Assembly: GCA_963734055.1 (NCBI GenBank)
Contig: CAVTFQ010000002.1
Location: 868,001 to 932,000 of the forward strand
Reading direction: 5' to 3'
Length of the DNA: 64,000 nt
From: CAIWHR01 sp963734055
GTDB lineage: Bacteria; Pseudomonadota; Gammaproteobacteria; Burkholderiales; Casimicrobiaceae
The translations under genes were made by a program, and so were the position numbers. This document shows, piece by piece, positions 19,389 to 28,107 of the stretch; positions within the stretch are counted from its first letter, which is position 1; each line of letters starts with the position of its first letter. The notes beneath the pieces are model-generated. The model had not been told where the DNA came from, did no database searches, and saw nothing but the letters and a program-made list of their open reading frames with translations.

Positions 19389-19710
19389 ATGTGATTTCTA
19401 CGACCATTGGTCACGCTCGAGCGGCTGTCGGCTGACGGGTGGCGGGGACCCGAGTAAGCCCGCGGCGCAAGTCAGCTGGCCCCCTGCTTTCCGACCGCGG
19501 TTAGCAAAATTGCTAACCGCCGCGACGCCCTTTCCCGGCTCGGAATCGGCCTTGGTCGCCGCCAGGTTCGTTCGAATGGCCGAACGGCATGCTCCGTGGT
19601 GCGAGTTAGCATTTTTGCGAACCGGCCGCTGCTGCCAACTGTAGGCACTAGCGCTTTCAAACTCCTCTGACTGGGTCCGCGCCTGCACTGACGGTTTGAC
19701 TAGCGACGCC
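19389..19710. other. Non-coding gap after urtE with two related palindromes
   Basis: No credible gene is seen between urtE and hemN (517 bases in all). Positions 19497-19520 form a near-perfect palindrome with arms GCGGTTAGCAA and TTGCTAACCGC separated by AA. A related dyad, GTTAGCA-ttttt-TGCGAAC, lies at 19605-19623. They could be operators or remnants of a small repeat family. Confidence 0.45.
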
Positions 19711-19785
19711 GTCGTTCCCGCGAACGCGGGAACCCAGCGACTTTTGACGAGCGTTACTGGATCCCCGCCCTCCGCGGGGATGACG
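19711..19785. repeat. Dispersed repeat, copy B (diverged)
   Basis: Diverged and shortened copy of the double-hairpin element: GTTCCCGCGaaCGCGGGAAC, a CCAGCGAC-type linker, then ATCCCCGCcctcCGCGGGGAT. It lies upstream of the hemN promoter region rather than just behind a stop codon, unlike the other four copies. Confidence 0.75.
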
Positions 19786-19821
19786 GGATATGGGGCTGCG
19801 GCTGCCCCGATCCCGGGCCGG

Positions 19822-19835
19822 TTGACTTCGATCAA
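19822..19835 (+). promoter_or_regulatory. FNR/ANR-type box upstream of hemN
   Basis: TTGACTTCGATCAA matches the FNR consensus TTGAT-N4-ATCAA with one mismatch. A -10-like GACAAT with a TG two bases upstream lies at 19859-19864, which puts the box centre (19828.5) near -41.5 of a start around 19870. This is the geometry of a class II FNR-activated promoter, fitting an anaerobically needed hemN. Confidence 0.75.
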
Positions 19836-19905
19836 GGTGGCCTGTATACGGGGCCTGTGACAATCGCTCCCATCGCGGGAGTACGTCCGCCAACCGGGAG
19901 CTGCC

Positions 19906-21303
19906 ATGGCCGTTGCCGCCGCAGCCGACCTCGTGCTCGACACTGCCCTGGTGAAGAAGTACGACGGGTTCGGTCCTCGCTACACCTCCTACCCCACCGC
20001 CGACCGCTTTCACGCCGGCATCACGGCCGAGAGCTACGTCAACGCGCTGCACGCGCGCAACCAGGAGCGTCCGGCCGCGCCGCTGTCGCTCTACGTGCAC
20101 ATCCCGTTCTGCAACACGATCTGCTACTACTGCGCCTGCAACAAGGTGATCACCAAGGATCACGGGCGCAGCGCCAAGTACATCAAGTACGTCGGCCACG
20201 AGATCGAGATCGTGAGCGGGCTGATCGAGGGCGGACCGAAGGTCGAGCAGGTGCATCTCGGCGGCGGGACGCCCACGTTCCTCGCCCGGGACGAGATGTC
20301 GACGCTGATGGGCATGCTGCGCGGCCACTTCTCGTTCGCGCCGGATGCCGAGGTCTCGATCGAAGTTGATCCGCGGAAGGTATCCGCCGACACCATTGCG
20401 TTCCTCGGAAGGCTCGGGTTCAACCGGATTTCGGTCGGCATCCAGGACTTCGATCCGGTCGTGCAGCAGGCGGTCAACCGGATCCAGAGCGAAGCCGAGA
20501 CGATGACGGTGATCGACGCGGCGCGCGCGAACGGCTTCGTCTCGGTCAACGCCGACCTGATCTACGGGCTGCCGAAGCAGACGGTGGCGGGCTTCTCGAC
20601 CACGCTCGACAAGGTGATCGCGGCCGCCCCCGACCGCATCGCGCTCTACAGCTACGCGCACGTGCCGCACCTGTTCAAGCCGCAACGCCGGATCGACGTC
20701 GACGCGCTGCCTGCGCCGGAGACGAAACTCGCGATCCTCGCCCTCGCGATCGAGAAGCTCGGCGCGGCGGGCTACGTCTACATCGGGATGGACCACTTCG
20801 CGAAGCCGACGGACGAGCTCGCCATCGCACAGGCGCAGCGGAAGCTCCACCGCAACTTCCAGGGCTACTCGACCAAGCCCGACTGCGACATGCTGGCGTT
20901 CGGCATCTCGGCGATCGGCAAGGTCGGCGCGTCGTACGTGGCGAACGTGAAGACGCTGGACGAGTATTACGACAAGCTCGACGCCGGCACGCTGCCGGTG
21001 ATGCGCGGCGTGGAGTTGAACGCCGACGACCTGATCCGCCGCGACGTGATCCAGAAGCTCATGTGCAACTTCGAGCTCGACTTCGCGACGCTCGGCGCGC
21101 ACTACGGCATCGACTTCGCCGCCTACTTCGCGCCGGACCTGGCCTCGCTCGCGCCGCTTGCGGCCGATGGGCTGGTCACGCTGACCGAGCGCGATCTCAA
21201 GGTGACGATGCGCGGGCGGCTCCTCGTCCGGACGGTCGCCATGCACTTCGACCGCTACCTCCGCGAGGCCCAGCAGAAGGCGCAGTACTCGCGGGTGATC
21301 TGA
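19906..21303 (+). CDS. hemN: Oxygen-independent coproporphyrinogen III oxidase
   Basis: Radical-SAM enzyme that decarboxylates coproporphyrinogen III to protoporphyrinogen IX without oxygen. The 465-residue product contains GPRYTSYPTADRFH, YVHIPFCNTICYYCACNKVIT with the CxxxCxxC cluster motif plus the extra Cys typical of true HemN, HLGGGTPTFL, SVGIQDFDPVVQQAVNR, LIYGLPKQT and YIGMDHFAKP. The ATG at 19906 was chosen for a normal HemN N-terminus. It stands alone between an FNR-type box and a weak stem-loop region at about 21304-21352. Confidence 0.96.
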   Translation: MAVAAAADLVLDTALVKKYDGFGPRYTSYPTADRFHAGITAESYVNALHARNQERPAAPLSLYVHIPFCNTICYYCACNKVITKDHGRSAKYIKYVGHEIEIVSGLIEGGPKVEQVHLGGGTPTFLARDEMSTLMGMLRGHFSFAPDAEVSIEVDPRKVSADTIAFLGRLGFNRISVGIQDFDPVVQQAVNRIQSEAETMTVIDAARANGFVSVNADLIYGLPKQTVAGFSTTLDKVIAAAPDRIALYSYAHVPHLFKPQRRIDVDALPAPETKLAILALAIEKLGAAGYVYIGMDHFAKPTDELAIAQAQRKLHRNFQGYSTKPDCDMLAFGISAIGKVGASYVANVKTLDEYYDKLDAGTLPVMRGVELNADDLIRRDVIQKLMCNFELDFATLGAHYGIDFAAYFAPDLASLAPLAADGLVTLTERDLKVTMRGRLLVRTVAMHFDRYLREAQQKAQYSRVI

Positions 21304-21812
21304 GCCGTCGGTGGCTGGGCGGGGCGTCCGGCGGTTCGTCCAGCCACGGCGGCCGCCGCCGTTCGGATGCCGGTTGCATGGCGGTTGGATGCCGGAGCCG
21401 TCGGCAACCCCGGTCGGACCCCACCCTCGCGGAGTCCGATTCGTCGGAGGCGTCGTAGGTTGCGGTCTACAAAGCGGGGTCGCGAGGGCGATCGGATGAG
21501 GCGTTTGGACGAGCCCTCACGGGGAGGGGTCGATCGCCTTCACTCCTGGGCGCTCCGCAGTTGCGATGTACAACTTCATCGATTGGCGACGTCGGTCGCG
21601 CGCTATGGGATTCGCATGTCACGCTTCGGTCGCGACGCATACCACAACTTGCCGAATATTCGACGAAAGGCTGTCGGAAAAAATTACAAATCGCGCTTGA
21701 CACTCTCTGCAACGGGAGTACAAATGCGGCTCTGTTCGATGTCGACCGACTGACGTCTGACGCACCGCCCTGGATGGCGAAGACTTCGAAAACAAGAATG
21801 GGAGAATCCGGA
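21304..21812. other. Gap with promoter for the secreted repeat protein
   Basis: No convincing gene is seen in these 509 bases. An imperfect GC-rich stem-loop just after hemN (about 21304-21352) may end its transcript. A good sigma-70-like promoter is present: TTGACA at 21697-21702 and TACAAA at 21719-21724, 16 bases apart. It lies in a locally AT-richer stretch and gives a leader of about 80 bases before the ATG at 21813. Confidence 0.55.
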
Positions 21813-23387
21813 ATGACCAGCCTCCGCAAGTTGCTCTTCGTTATCGCGACGTTGGCGCTTGCCGCGTTCGCGCTTCCAGCGCTCGCCGACGGTGGCGACA
21901 AGTTCAGCGCCGTCATGTCGCCCACGTCGCCTCCGGCGCAGGCCGGGCCGATTGCATTCACGGCCACGATCAAGAATCTGGCCAGGTTCGACTACCTCAA
22001 GTCCTACACGGTCACGGTCCCGGCGGGGCTGACGATCAGCGGAACTCCGACGGCGTCATCCGGCAGCGTGTCGGTGTCGGGGCAGGTGGTGTCCGTCAGT
22101 GGCGTCCTGGTGGCCTACACCAAGACAACCAAAGTGACGATCAACGCCACTCCCATCTCCACGCTCAGCTGCGGCTCCAACGCGTTGCTCTGGGGCGCGA
22201 CGGCGAAGGGTGGATTGCTCGTAAGCAACGAGGTCTTCGCGCTCGATTCGAGCTCCGTGCTGCAGACGACGGTCACCTCGTTGTGCTACACGCTGAGCTA
22301 CGCTGCGGGGCCGGGCGGCTCGATCGTCGGCGCGACGCCGCAGACGGTGAGCCCGGGTGGTTCGGGCAGCGCGGTTACGCCGCAGGCCAATGCACTCTTC
22401 ACGTTCGCCAGCTGGAGCGACGGTTCGACGGCGAATCCGCGCACCGACAGTAACGTGATGGCGAACGTTAGCGTCACGGCGAGCTTCGTGCCCAACGTGC
22501 TTTCGATCACTTCCGCGCCAACCAGCGTCGCCCTCGCCACGCCGTTCGACGTGACGGTGGGAATCAATCCGGGTCCGGCGACGGTCACGGCGAACACGAC
22601 CGCGTGCGGCAATGCCGGTGTGTCGACGAAGTCGTCGTCCCAGACGTCGATCACATTCACGCTCACGATCCCGAGCACGGCAACGACGCTGACGACTTGC
22701 TCGCTGACATTCGCGGCGGACAACTATACGCCGCCGCCGGTGTTGAATCTGGCGGTGTTCCAGGCTCAGGCTCAGGCAGACAAATGCACGCCGCCCAGTT
22801 CGGACACCGGACTCCCAGGCTCCTCGTTCGACGTTTCCACGGTTTGCAGCTCGGGCGTCGGCGTCAACGTCAGCGGCTTCGCAGCTGGCTTCCGCAGCGT
22901 CAACAAGGACCTGGCGTGCCCGGCGCTCAACTTCACGCTGACGAACAACATCTGCGGTCCAGGCCCCACGCAGGACGCGAACAGCAAGACGATTCCGCCG
23001 AATGCTGTCAGCCTAGTCTGGGATTCGGCGCAAAGGGCGGCCTTCACCTACACGGTCACCTGGAAGGCCGAGTATGTCGATCCGACCACCGGCCTCCCGT
23101 TCCCGCAGAAGACGCAATACTGCGCGGGCACGGGTCCGAACGATCCGACGCCTTGCGATACCCTCAAGAAGCCCATGAAGGCCTGTACGAGCCCGGATGT
23201 CGCAATCGGATCGATACCGGCCGGCGAGCCGGCGTGTATCAAGGAGCAGGATTGGGTGACGGTATCCCAGTCGGAGTGCAGCGGATTGCCACTGCCGGAC
23301 GGTACGCCACCCGGGACTACGCCCGCGTGCATCCGGACCACGACGATCATTATCGACGCTGTCGATCCGCCGATCATCCGCGGCTGA
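21813..23387 (+). CDS. Secreted protein with InlB-B-like repeat, function unknown
   Basis: Predicted exported protein of 524 residues. The ATG at 21813 has GGAG at 21801-21804 and opens a clear signal peptide (LRKLLFVIATLALAAFALPALA). Residues about 30-150 are a Thr/Ser/Val-rich beta-sandwich-like segment. A divergent InlB B-repeat follows (LSYAAGPGGSIVGATPQTVS to TASFVPN), including FASWSDGSTANPRTDSN. The C-terminal half contains scattered Cys residues (KCTPPSS, YCAGTG, PACIKEQDW, PACIRTT) that could form disulfides. Such repeats are common in surface or extracellular proteins of environmental bacteria. No sorting signal is seen at the C-terminus. Its own promoter and a terminator make it a single-gene unit. 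Confidence 0.75.
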   Translation: MTSLRKLLFVIATLALAAFALPALADGGDKFSAVMSPTSPPAQAGPIAFTATIKNLARFDYLKSYTVTVPAGLTISGTPTASSGSVSVSGQVVSVSGVLVAYTKTTKVTINATPISTLSCGSNALLWGATAKGGLLVSNEVFALDSSSVLQTTVTSLCYTLSYAAGPGGSIVGATPQTVSPGGSGSAVTPQANALFTFASWSDGSTANPRTDSNVMANVSVTASFVPNVLSITSAPTSVALATPFDVTVGINPGPATVTANTTACGNAGVSTKSSSQTSITFTLTIPSTATTLTTCSLTFAADNYTPPPVLNLAVFQAQAQADKCTPPSSDTGLPGSSFDVSTVCSSGVGVNVSGFAAGFRSVNKDLACPALNFTLTNNICGPGPTQDANSKTIPPNAVSLVWDSAQRAAFTYTVTWKAEYVDPTTGLPFPQKTQYCAGTGPNDPTPCDTLKKPMKACTSPDVAIGSIPAGEPACIKEQDWVTVSQSECSGLPLPDGTPPGTTPACIRTTTIIIDAVDPPIIRG

Positions 23388-23410
23388 CGCGCTCGGCGCT
23401 CGCAACATCG

Positions 23411-23435
23411 AAAAGCGGCCCTCGCGGCCGCTTTT
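23411..23435 (+). terminator. Bidirectional intrinsic terminator
   Basis: AAAAGCGGCC and GGCCGCTTTT form a perfect 10-bp stem around CTCGC. The A- and T-rich ends make it usable from both sides, between the rightward secreted-protein gene and the leftward cyclase gene. Confidence 0.85.
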
Positions 23436-23453
23436 CGCTTTCTGCGACTAGCC

Positions 23454-26400
23454 TCAGCCGATGTTGGGGGCCGCGGGCAGTGCGCGGATCTTGAGCTTCG
23501 CGATCGCGGCGCGGCTTTCGTCGACGACTTCCTGGGGCGGCTCGACGCCCTCGAGCCGATCGAGCTCGATCAGCGCATTCAGCGTCAGCGCGATCTCGAA
23601 GCGTTCCTTGCGCTCGCGGGCGACCGCGAGACTCGTGTCGAACGCGTCGCGGGCGCCCCATGGGTCACCCCGCATCTGCATCGCATAGCCGCGGATGCGG
23701 TTGAGCAGCGGCGTCAGCCGCGCGATGGCTCCGGACGAATCCTGCTTGGCGAGAATCTCATCGGCTGCTGCCAGCGCCGCGTCAGGCTCGCCCTTGAGCA
23801 AATGGCACTCGGCGATCCGCGCGTCGATGTCCAGTACCTCGTGCTCGGCGCCGACGTCGGTCAGGAGCTTCCTCGCCTCGGCGAAACGGGCGATGGCCTC
23901 GTCGACCTTGTTGCCGCGGAGCGAAACGCGGCCCAGCATCCAGATGCAGTAACCCAGGAAGTAGTGGTACTCCGACGCCTTCCACACCGGCAGCGTCTTC
24001 TGGAACGTGAGTTCCGCCTCGGCGAGCTCGCCGCGGTCGCTCAGAACCTCGGCAATTCCCAAGGAAGCGACGGCGGCGTTGAGCAGATCGCCGACCTTGA
24101 CCAGCTCGTCGCGGCCGCGCTCGAAGTAGGCCATCGCGTCGTCCCAGCGGCCGTCCCAATAGCACGCCGAACCGAGGTTGGACAGGATGCTCGCCTGCCG
24201 GACGCGATTGCCCGAGCGCCGATGGGCCTCGAGCGACTTCAGCATCTGCGCCTCGCCACCTTCCTTGCCCAGCACGCTGTAGCCCCAGCCCAACACCATG
24301 TAGGCGTCGCCAATGAGTTCGGGATCGTCGATCTCTTCGGCCTCGCGCGCTCCCCGCTCGGCCCACTTGAGCGCTTCCTCCGTGCTGCCCTGCGCCTGCA
24401 GGACGGTGGCGTACCAGACGCTGGCGGCTGCGACCTGCCGAGCGGCCTGGGGTCCCTCCACACCCTGGAGCGCCTCGCGTGCGCGCTCGACCCAACGCAA
24501 TGCCTCCGGATAGCGGCCGAGCTTCTCCTCGACCCGCGAGAGTTTGAGCAGCAGCTCGGCCTCGAGCAGTCGCTCGCCTGCCACCCGTCCCTGAGCGGCA
24601 ACGTAGGCGTCGAGCGCCTTGCGATATTCCCCGGCCTTGTACCACGCATCGCCGAGCACTTCCTGCGTACGGCCCATGTCGAGCTTCGGCAAGTCCGGGA
24701 GATTCGTGCCCGCCTCGAGCGCGCGTGCATAGAGGCCTGCGGCCTCCACGAATGCGTAGGCGGACTCGGCACGCTTCGCCGCAACATTCGCGTAGCGCCA
24801 CGCCGGAGCGTATTCGCCCGCAGCCGTGTAGTGCAGCGACAGGATGCCCGCGACGTCGTCCGGATCGTCGGCCTCCGCCTCGACGCGAGCCGCAACGGCC
24901 GAATGCAGTTGCCGCCGCAGTCTGTAGGGCAGGCCTTCGTAGGCGGCATCGCGGAGGAGCGAGCGGCGGAACCGCAGATAGCCGTCGGGCTCCTCGTCGA
25001 AGAACTCGCGCAGCCTGTCCCACGCCGTCTGGTCCGGCGGCGAGAAATCGCCGTCGATTGCGAGCCACTCCAGCATCCGCGGATGGAACGTCGTGCCGAA
25101 CACGGAAGCACGCCGGACGAGTGCACGGTCCGCTGGCGCGAGCGCGTCGATCTGCGCCATTGCCGCGGCTTCGGCGGAATCCGGAAGATCCGCGGCGCCC
25201 CCCGACGCGACCGCCGTGCGCAACAGGTCGCGCAGGAACTGGGGATTTCCGCCGGACCGCTTCGCGACGGTCGCGAGCACGTGCTCGGGCAGCGGAGTGT
25301 CCTTGGTCGCCAGTTGCGCAAGGCGTAGCGCGTCGGCGACAGCGAGCGCCTTGAGCTCGACCTGGACTACGGTGGGTGTCTCGGGCGCCTTGAACCCACT
25401 CGCTGACGGCCGGCGTGCCACCGCAAAGAGCCACGGGCGGGCGCCGATCTCGCGGGCGATGTGCGCGAGAAGATCCGCCGAGGCCTCGTCCATGTGATGC
25501 GCGTTCTCGACCTCAACCAGCGCGCGTTCAGGCACGACGGCCTGGAGAAATTGCCCGATCACCTCCTGCAGCCTGGGCCGCCGGTTCTTCTCGGCGAGCA
25601 TGTCGACTTCCGGCGTCGATTCGACATCGAGGCCGAAGACGATCGCGATCAGCGGGAACCACGGCATCAGGTCCGGCGCGCGGGCGGCGACCTCGCCCCG
25701 CAGTCGCTCGGCGATGTCGGTGTCGGCGTCGTCGCGGCCGAAACCCATCGATTCGCGCAGGAGCTCGCGCCACACGGCGTACGGGGTCGACGCCGTGTAG
25801 GCCTCGCAGGAGGCGTGCAGCTTGCGGAAGCCCGCGGCGGCGTCGCGCAGCGCTTCGAGCAATCGCGTCTTGCCGACGCCCGCCTCGCCCACCACGTCGA
25901 CCAGCCGGCCCTCGCCGCTCCGCGCGCTGGTGAACGCCTTGCGGATGACGCCCAGCTCGGCGTTGCGGCCGGTCAGCGGCAGCCGCTGCTCTTCGGCCGG
26001 ACGCGTGCGCGAGCCCTGCGCGCGACCGACCGACCAGGCACGTACCGGCTCGGATTTTCCCTTCACTGTGAACGCTTCGAGCTCTGTCGTCTCGAACGTC
26101 GTCTTCGAGCGAGCGAGCACGTCACCGGTCGCGTAGATTGCGGCAGGCACGGCGGGCTCCAACTGCGCCATCAACCGCGCGGCCAGGTTCACCGCGTCGC
26201 CCATGACCGTGTACGTGCGGCGATAGAAGGGGCCGATGTCGCCTGCGAACACTGGGCCGCGGTTCACGCCGATGTGAATGGGCAGCGGCAGATTGCTTTC
26301 CACGATCGCACGCAGCGCGAGCAGCATCCGCTCCTCGTCGTCGCCGGTGACCTTCGGCGCGCCGGCCGTGAGGATCAGCTTCCCGCCGTCGGCGTCGACG

Positions 26401-27380
26401 TCGGAGGCAAGGAACGAGACGTCCTGCGCTTCGGCGGCTCGCTCGACCAGCGTCAGCAACTGCTGGAGGGCGTCGGCGGCGACGCCCTTGCCCTGGGTCT
26501 CGATCAACGCGTCCAGGCCACCGTATCGGATGAACGCGACCGTCACCGGCCGATGCTCGGGCGACGCATTCGCGTCCTGGAGATGCGCACGGACGCTCGC
26601 GGGCAGGCAGCGCGCGACCACTTCCGGCGCCATCTGCGGCCGCGGTCGCAAGGGCATCTTCGCAAACTCGCCGGGGGGCTCGCGCAGCAGGAGATGGCCG
26701 GGTTCCTTCGATTCGCCCAGGCACTCCGGGGCGAGCGCGGCGCACGTTTCGGCACTGGCGACGATCTCGTCCGCCGCCGCCCCATGCTGCATCGCGACCA
26801 GCCGGCTCCAGGCGGGTCCGGTCGCGAGCAGCTCGAGATGCGAGTCGCCGACGGCGAAGAAGTTGAAGGTTCCCGAATGCACGCCCTGCGCCATCCGCAG
26901 TGTGATTTGCGCATCGGGCAGCTTGATTTGCCCGACCTCGCGCAGCACCGCGCGCATTAGCACCGTGGCGCGCGCCGCGCGCGCCGCGTGGCCGTCGCCG
27001 TCGAACCAGAGCAGGAGCGCGTCGCCGCCGAACTTGAGCAGGCTGCCGCCATTGTCGTAGGCGACGGCGAGCAGCGCCTCGAACACGTGGCCGATCACGT
27101 CGGTGATTTGCTCGGCGCCTTCGCGGCCCTTGCGTGCGAGCGCCTCGGACAGCTGCGTGAAGCCGGAGACGTCGACGAACGCCGCCGAGCCTTCGCTCTC
27201 CCAGGCGCGGCCGGAGGGATCTTCGACGAGATGCTGCTGGAGCACCCGCGCGACATAAGGTGTCGCGCGGTTCGCGGCTCCGGCTTGCGCCACGGGCTGC
27301 GCCGCGGCCGTCGATGCGTCGATGCTTTCGTTCACGAGCGGAGAGAAGAGGGAACCGGCACGCGCATCCGCGGCCCACAA
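23454..27380 (-). CDS. Two-domain class III cyclase / AAA ATPase / TPR regulator (soluble adenylyl cyclase-like)
   Basis: Very large protein (about 1308 residues from TTG 27380; about 1293 from GTG 27335). Two cyclase homology domains lie in the first 450 residues. The first keeps both metal-binding Asp (FVDVSGFTQLSE; LKFGGDALLLWF). The second carries YTVMGDAVNLAARLM but its metal site is less clear. An AAA/NACHT-like ATPase follows (Walker A VVGEAGVGKTRLLEAL near residue 490) and then a long TPR region (about 850-1250). This order matches mammalian soluble adenylyl cyclase and bacterial relatives. One functional composite site is plausible. A signalling role is inferred; no partner is visible. 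It ends at the shared terminator and has the dispersed repeat copy C upstream. Confidence 0.82.
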   Translation of the reverse strand: MWAADARAGSLFSPLVNESIDASTAAAQPVAQAGAANRATPYVARVLQQHLVEDPSGRAWESEGSAAFVDVSGFTQLSEALARKGREGAEQITDVIGHVFEALLAVAYDNGGSLLKFGGDALLLWFDGDGHAARAARATVLMRAVLREVGQIKLPDAQITLRMAQGVHSGTFNFFAVGDSHLELLATGPAWSRLVAMQHGAAADEIVASAETCAALAPECLGESKEPGHLLLREPPGEFAKMPLRPRPQMAPEVVARCLPASVRAHLQDANASPEHRPVTVAFIRYGGLDALIETQGKGVAADALQQLLTLVERAAEAQDVSFLASDVDADGGKLILTAGAPKVTGDDEERMLLALRAIVESNLPLPIHIGVNRGPVFAGDIGPFYRRTYTVMGDAVNLAARLMAQLEPAVPAAIYATGDVLARSKTTFETTELEAFTVKGKSEPVRAWSVGRAQGSRTRPAEEQRLPLTGRNAELGVIRKAFTSARSGEGRLVDVVGEAGVGKTRLLEALRDAAAGFRKLHASCEAYTASTPYAVWRELLRESMGFGRDDADTDIAERLRGEVAARAPDLMPWFPLIAIVFGLDVESTPEVDMLAEKNRRPRLQEVIGQFLQAVVPERALVEVENAHHMDEASADLLAHIAREIGARPWLFAVARRPSASGFKAPETPTVVQVELKALAVADALRLAQLATKDTPLPEHVLATVAKRSGGNPQFLRDLLRTAVASGGAADLPDSAEAAAMAQIDALAPADRALVRRASVFGTTFHPRMLEWLAIDGDFSPPDQTAWDRLREFFDEEPDGYLRFRRSLLRDAAYEGLPYRLRRQLHSAVAARVEAEADDPDDVAGILSLHYTAAGEYAPAWRYANVAAKRAESAYAFVEAAGLYARALEAGTNLPDLPKLDMGRTQEVLGDAWYKAGEYRKALDAYVAAQGRVAGERLLEAELLLKLSRVEEKLGRYPEALRWVERAREALQGVEGPQAARQVAAASVWYATVLQAQGSTEEALKWAERGAREAEEIDDPELIGDAYMVLGWGYSVLGKEGGEAQMLKSLEAHRRSGNRVRQASILSNLGSACYWDGRWDDAMAYFERGRDELVKVGDLLNAAVASLGIAEVLSDRGELAEAELTFQKTLPVWKASEYHYFLGYCIWMLGRVSLRGNKVDEAIARFAEARKLLTDVGAEHEVLDIDARIAECHLLKGEPDAALAAADEILAKQDSSGAIARLTPLLNRIRGYAMQMRGDPWGARDAFDTSLAVARERKERFEIALTLNALIELDRLEGVEPPQEVVDESRAAIAKLKIRALPAAPNIG

Positions 27381-27493
27381 CCTTCCAGTCTACGCGATAC
27401 CCTCGATCGGGCGCGACTCGACAGGCGCCTTCGAGGTTGCGCTGCGCGCCTCGCGGCTGGCTGCAAAAACATCAAGAGGGTGGATCCGCGGCA

Positions 27494-27625
27494 AATGCGC
27501 CGGTGGTATACATTCTCCGTCGTCCCCGCGGAGGCGGGGACCTAGTGACGTTGTACTGTCGCCTGCAATGACCAAGTCGCTGGATTCCCGCGTTCGCGGG
27601 AATGACGGCTGCACAGGATTCATGC
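27494..27625. repeat. Dispersed repeat, copy C (full length)
   Basis: About 132 bases almost identical to copy A at 4533-4665, including the AATGCGCCGGT left end, both hairpins and the GGATTCATGC right end. Weak similarity continues to the stop codon of the adjacent leftward CBS gene, as it does for copy A with its lipoprotein gene. Confidence 0.88.
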
Positions 27626-27656
27626 CCCGCGGAAGCAACGTCCCGAATGTTCTCGG

Positions 27657-28091
27657 CTAGCCGAGCACTTCGCCGATCTGCTTCCGGCGCTCGAGCTCCG
27701 ACTCGAACTCCTGCAGTTCGGGGCCGAGCGCGTCGCGGGCCGAGATCATGCCGACCGGCCGGCCGGCCTTGACGACGGGCACATGGCGAAACCCGCCTTC
27801 GTACATCATCAGGAGCGCGTATCCGACCGGCTTGCCGGCGTCGACGGTCTGCGGATGCGCGGTCATCACGTCGGCGAGCGTCGCCGTCCTCGCGTCGCGG
27901 CCTTCGGCCATCACGCGGTAGAGGGCATCGCGCTCGGTAAAGATGCCGACGAGACGTCCATGGTCCACCACCATGACCGACCCCACCGCGTGCTCCTTCA
28001 TCTGCCGCGCCGCGTCGAGCACGGACATCGTGAGGGGCGCGGTGACGATCTTCCGCTTGGCGACGACGCTGCCGATCGGACGCTGGGGCAT
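27657..28091 (-). CDS. CBS-domain pair protein
   Basis: Small stand-alone protein (144 residues) of two CBS motifs, which together form a Bateman module that typically binds adenine nucleotides. Visible parts are LTMSVLDAARQMKEHAVGSV with VVDHGRLVGIFTERDAL in the first half, and ADVMTAHPQTVDAGKPVGYA with HVPVVKAGRPVGMISARDAL in the second. Ligand and target are unknown. It is separated from the thioredoxin-like gene by 16 bases and probably belongs to the same leftward unit. Confidence 0.88.
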   Translation of the reverse strand: MPQRPIGSVVAKRKIVTAPLTMSVLDAARQMKEHAVGSVMVVDHGRLVGIFTERDALYRVMAEGRDARTATLADVMTAHPQTVDAGKPVGYALLMMYEGGFRHVPVVKAGRPVGMISARDALGPELQEFESELERRKQIGEVLG

Positions 28092-28107
28092 GGCGTTCTC
28101 CCGACGG

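Noticed and set aside
19497..19623. Integron attC site
   Set aside because: The dyads do not carry matching R'/R'' boxes and there is no integrase or gene cassette.
27381..27656. Small gene between the CBS and cyclase genes
   Set aside because: The short frames here fall within dispersed repeat C and its flank and show no family features.
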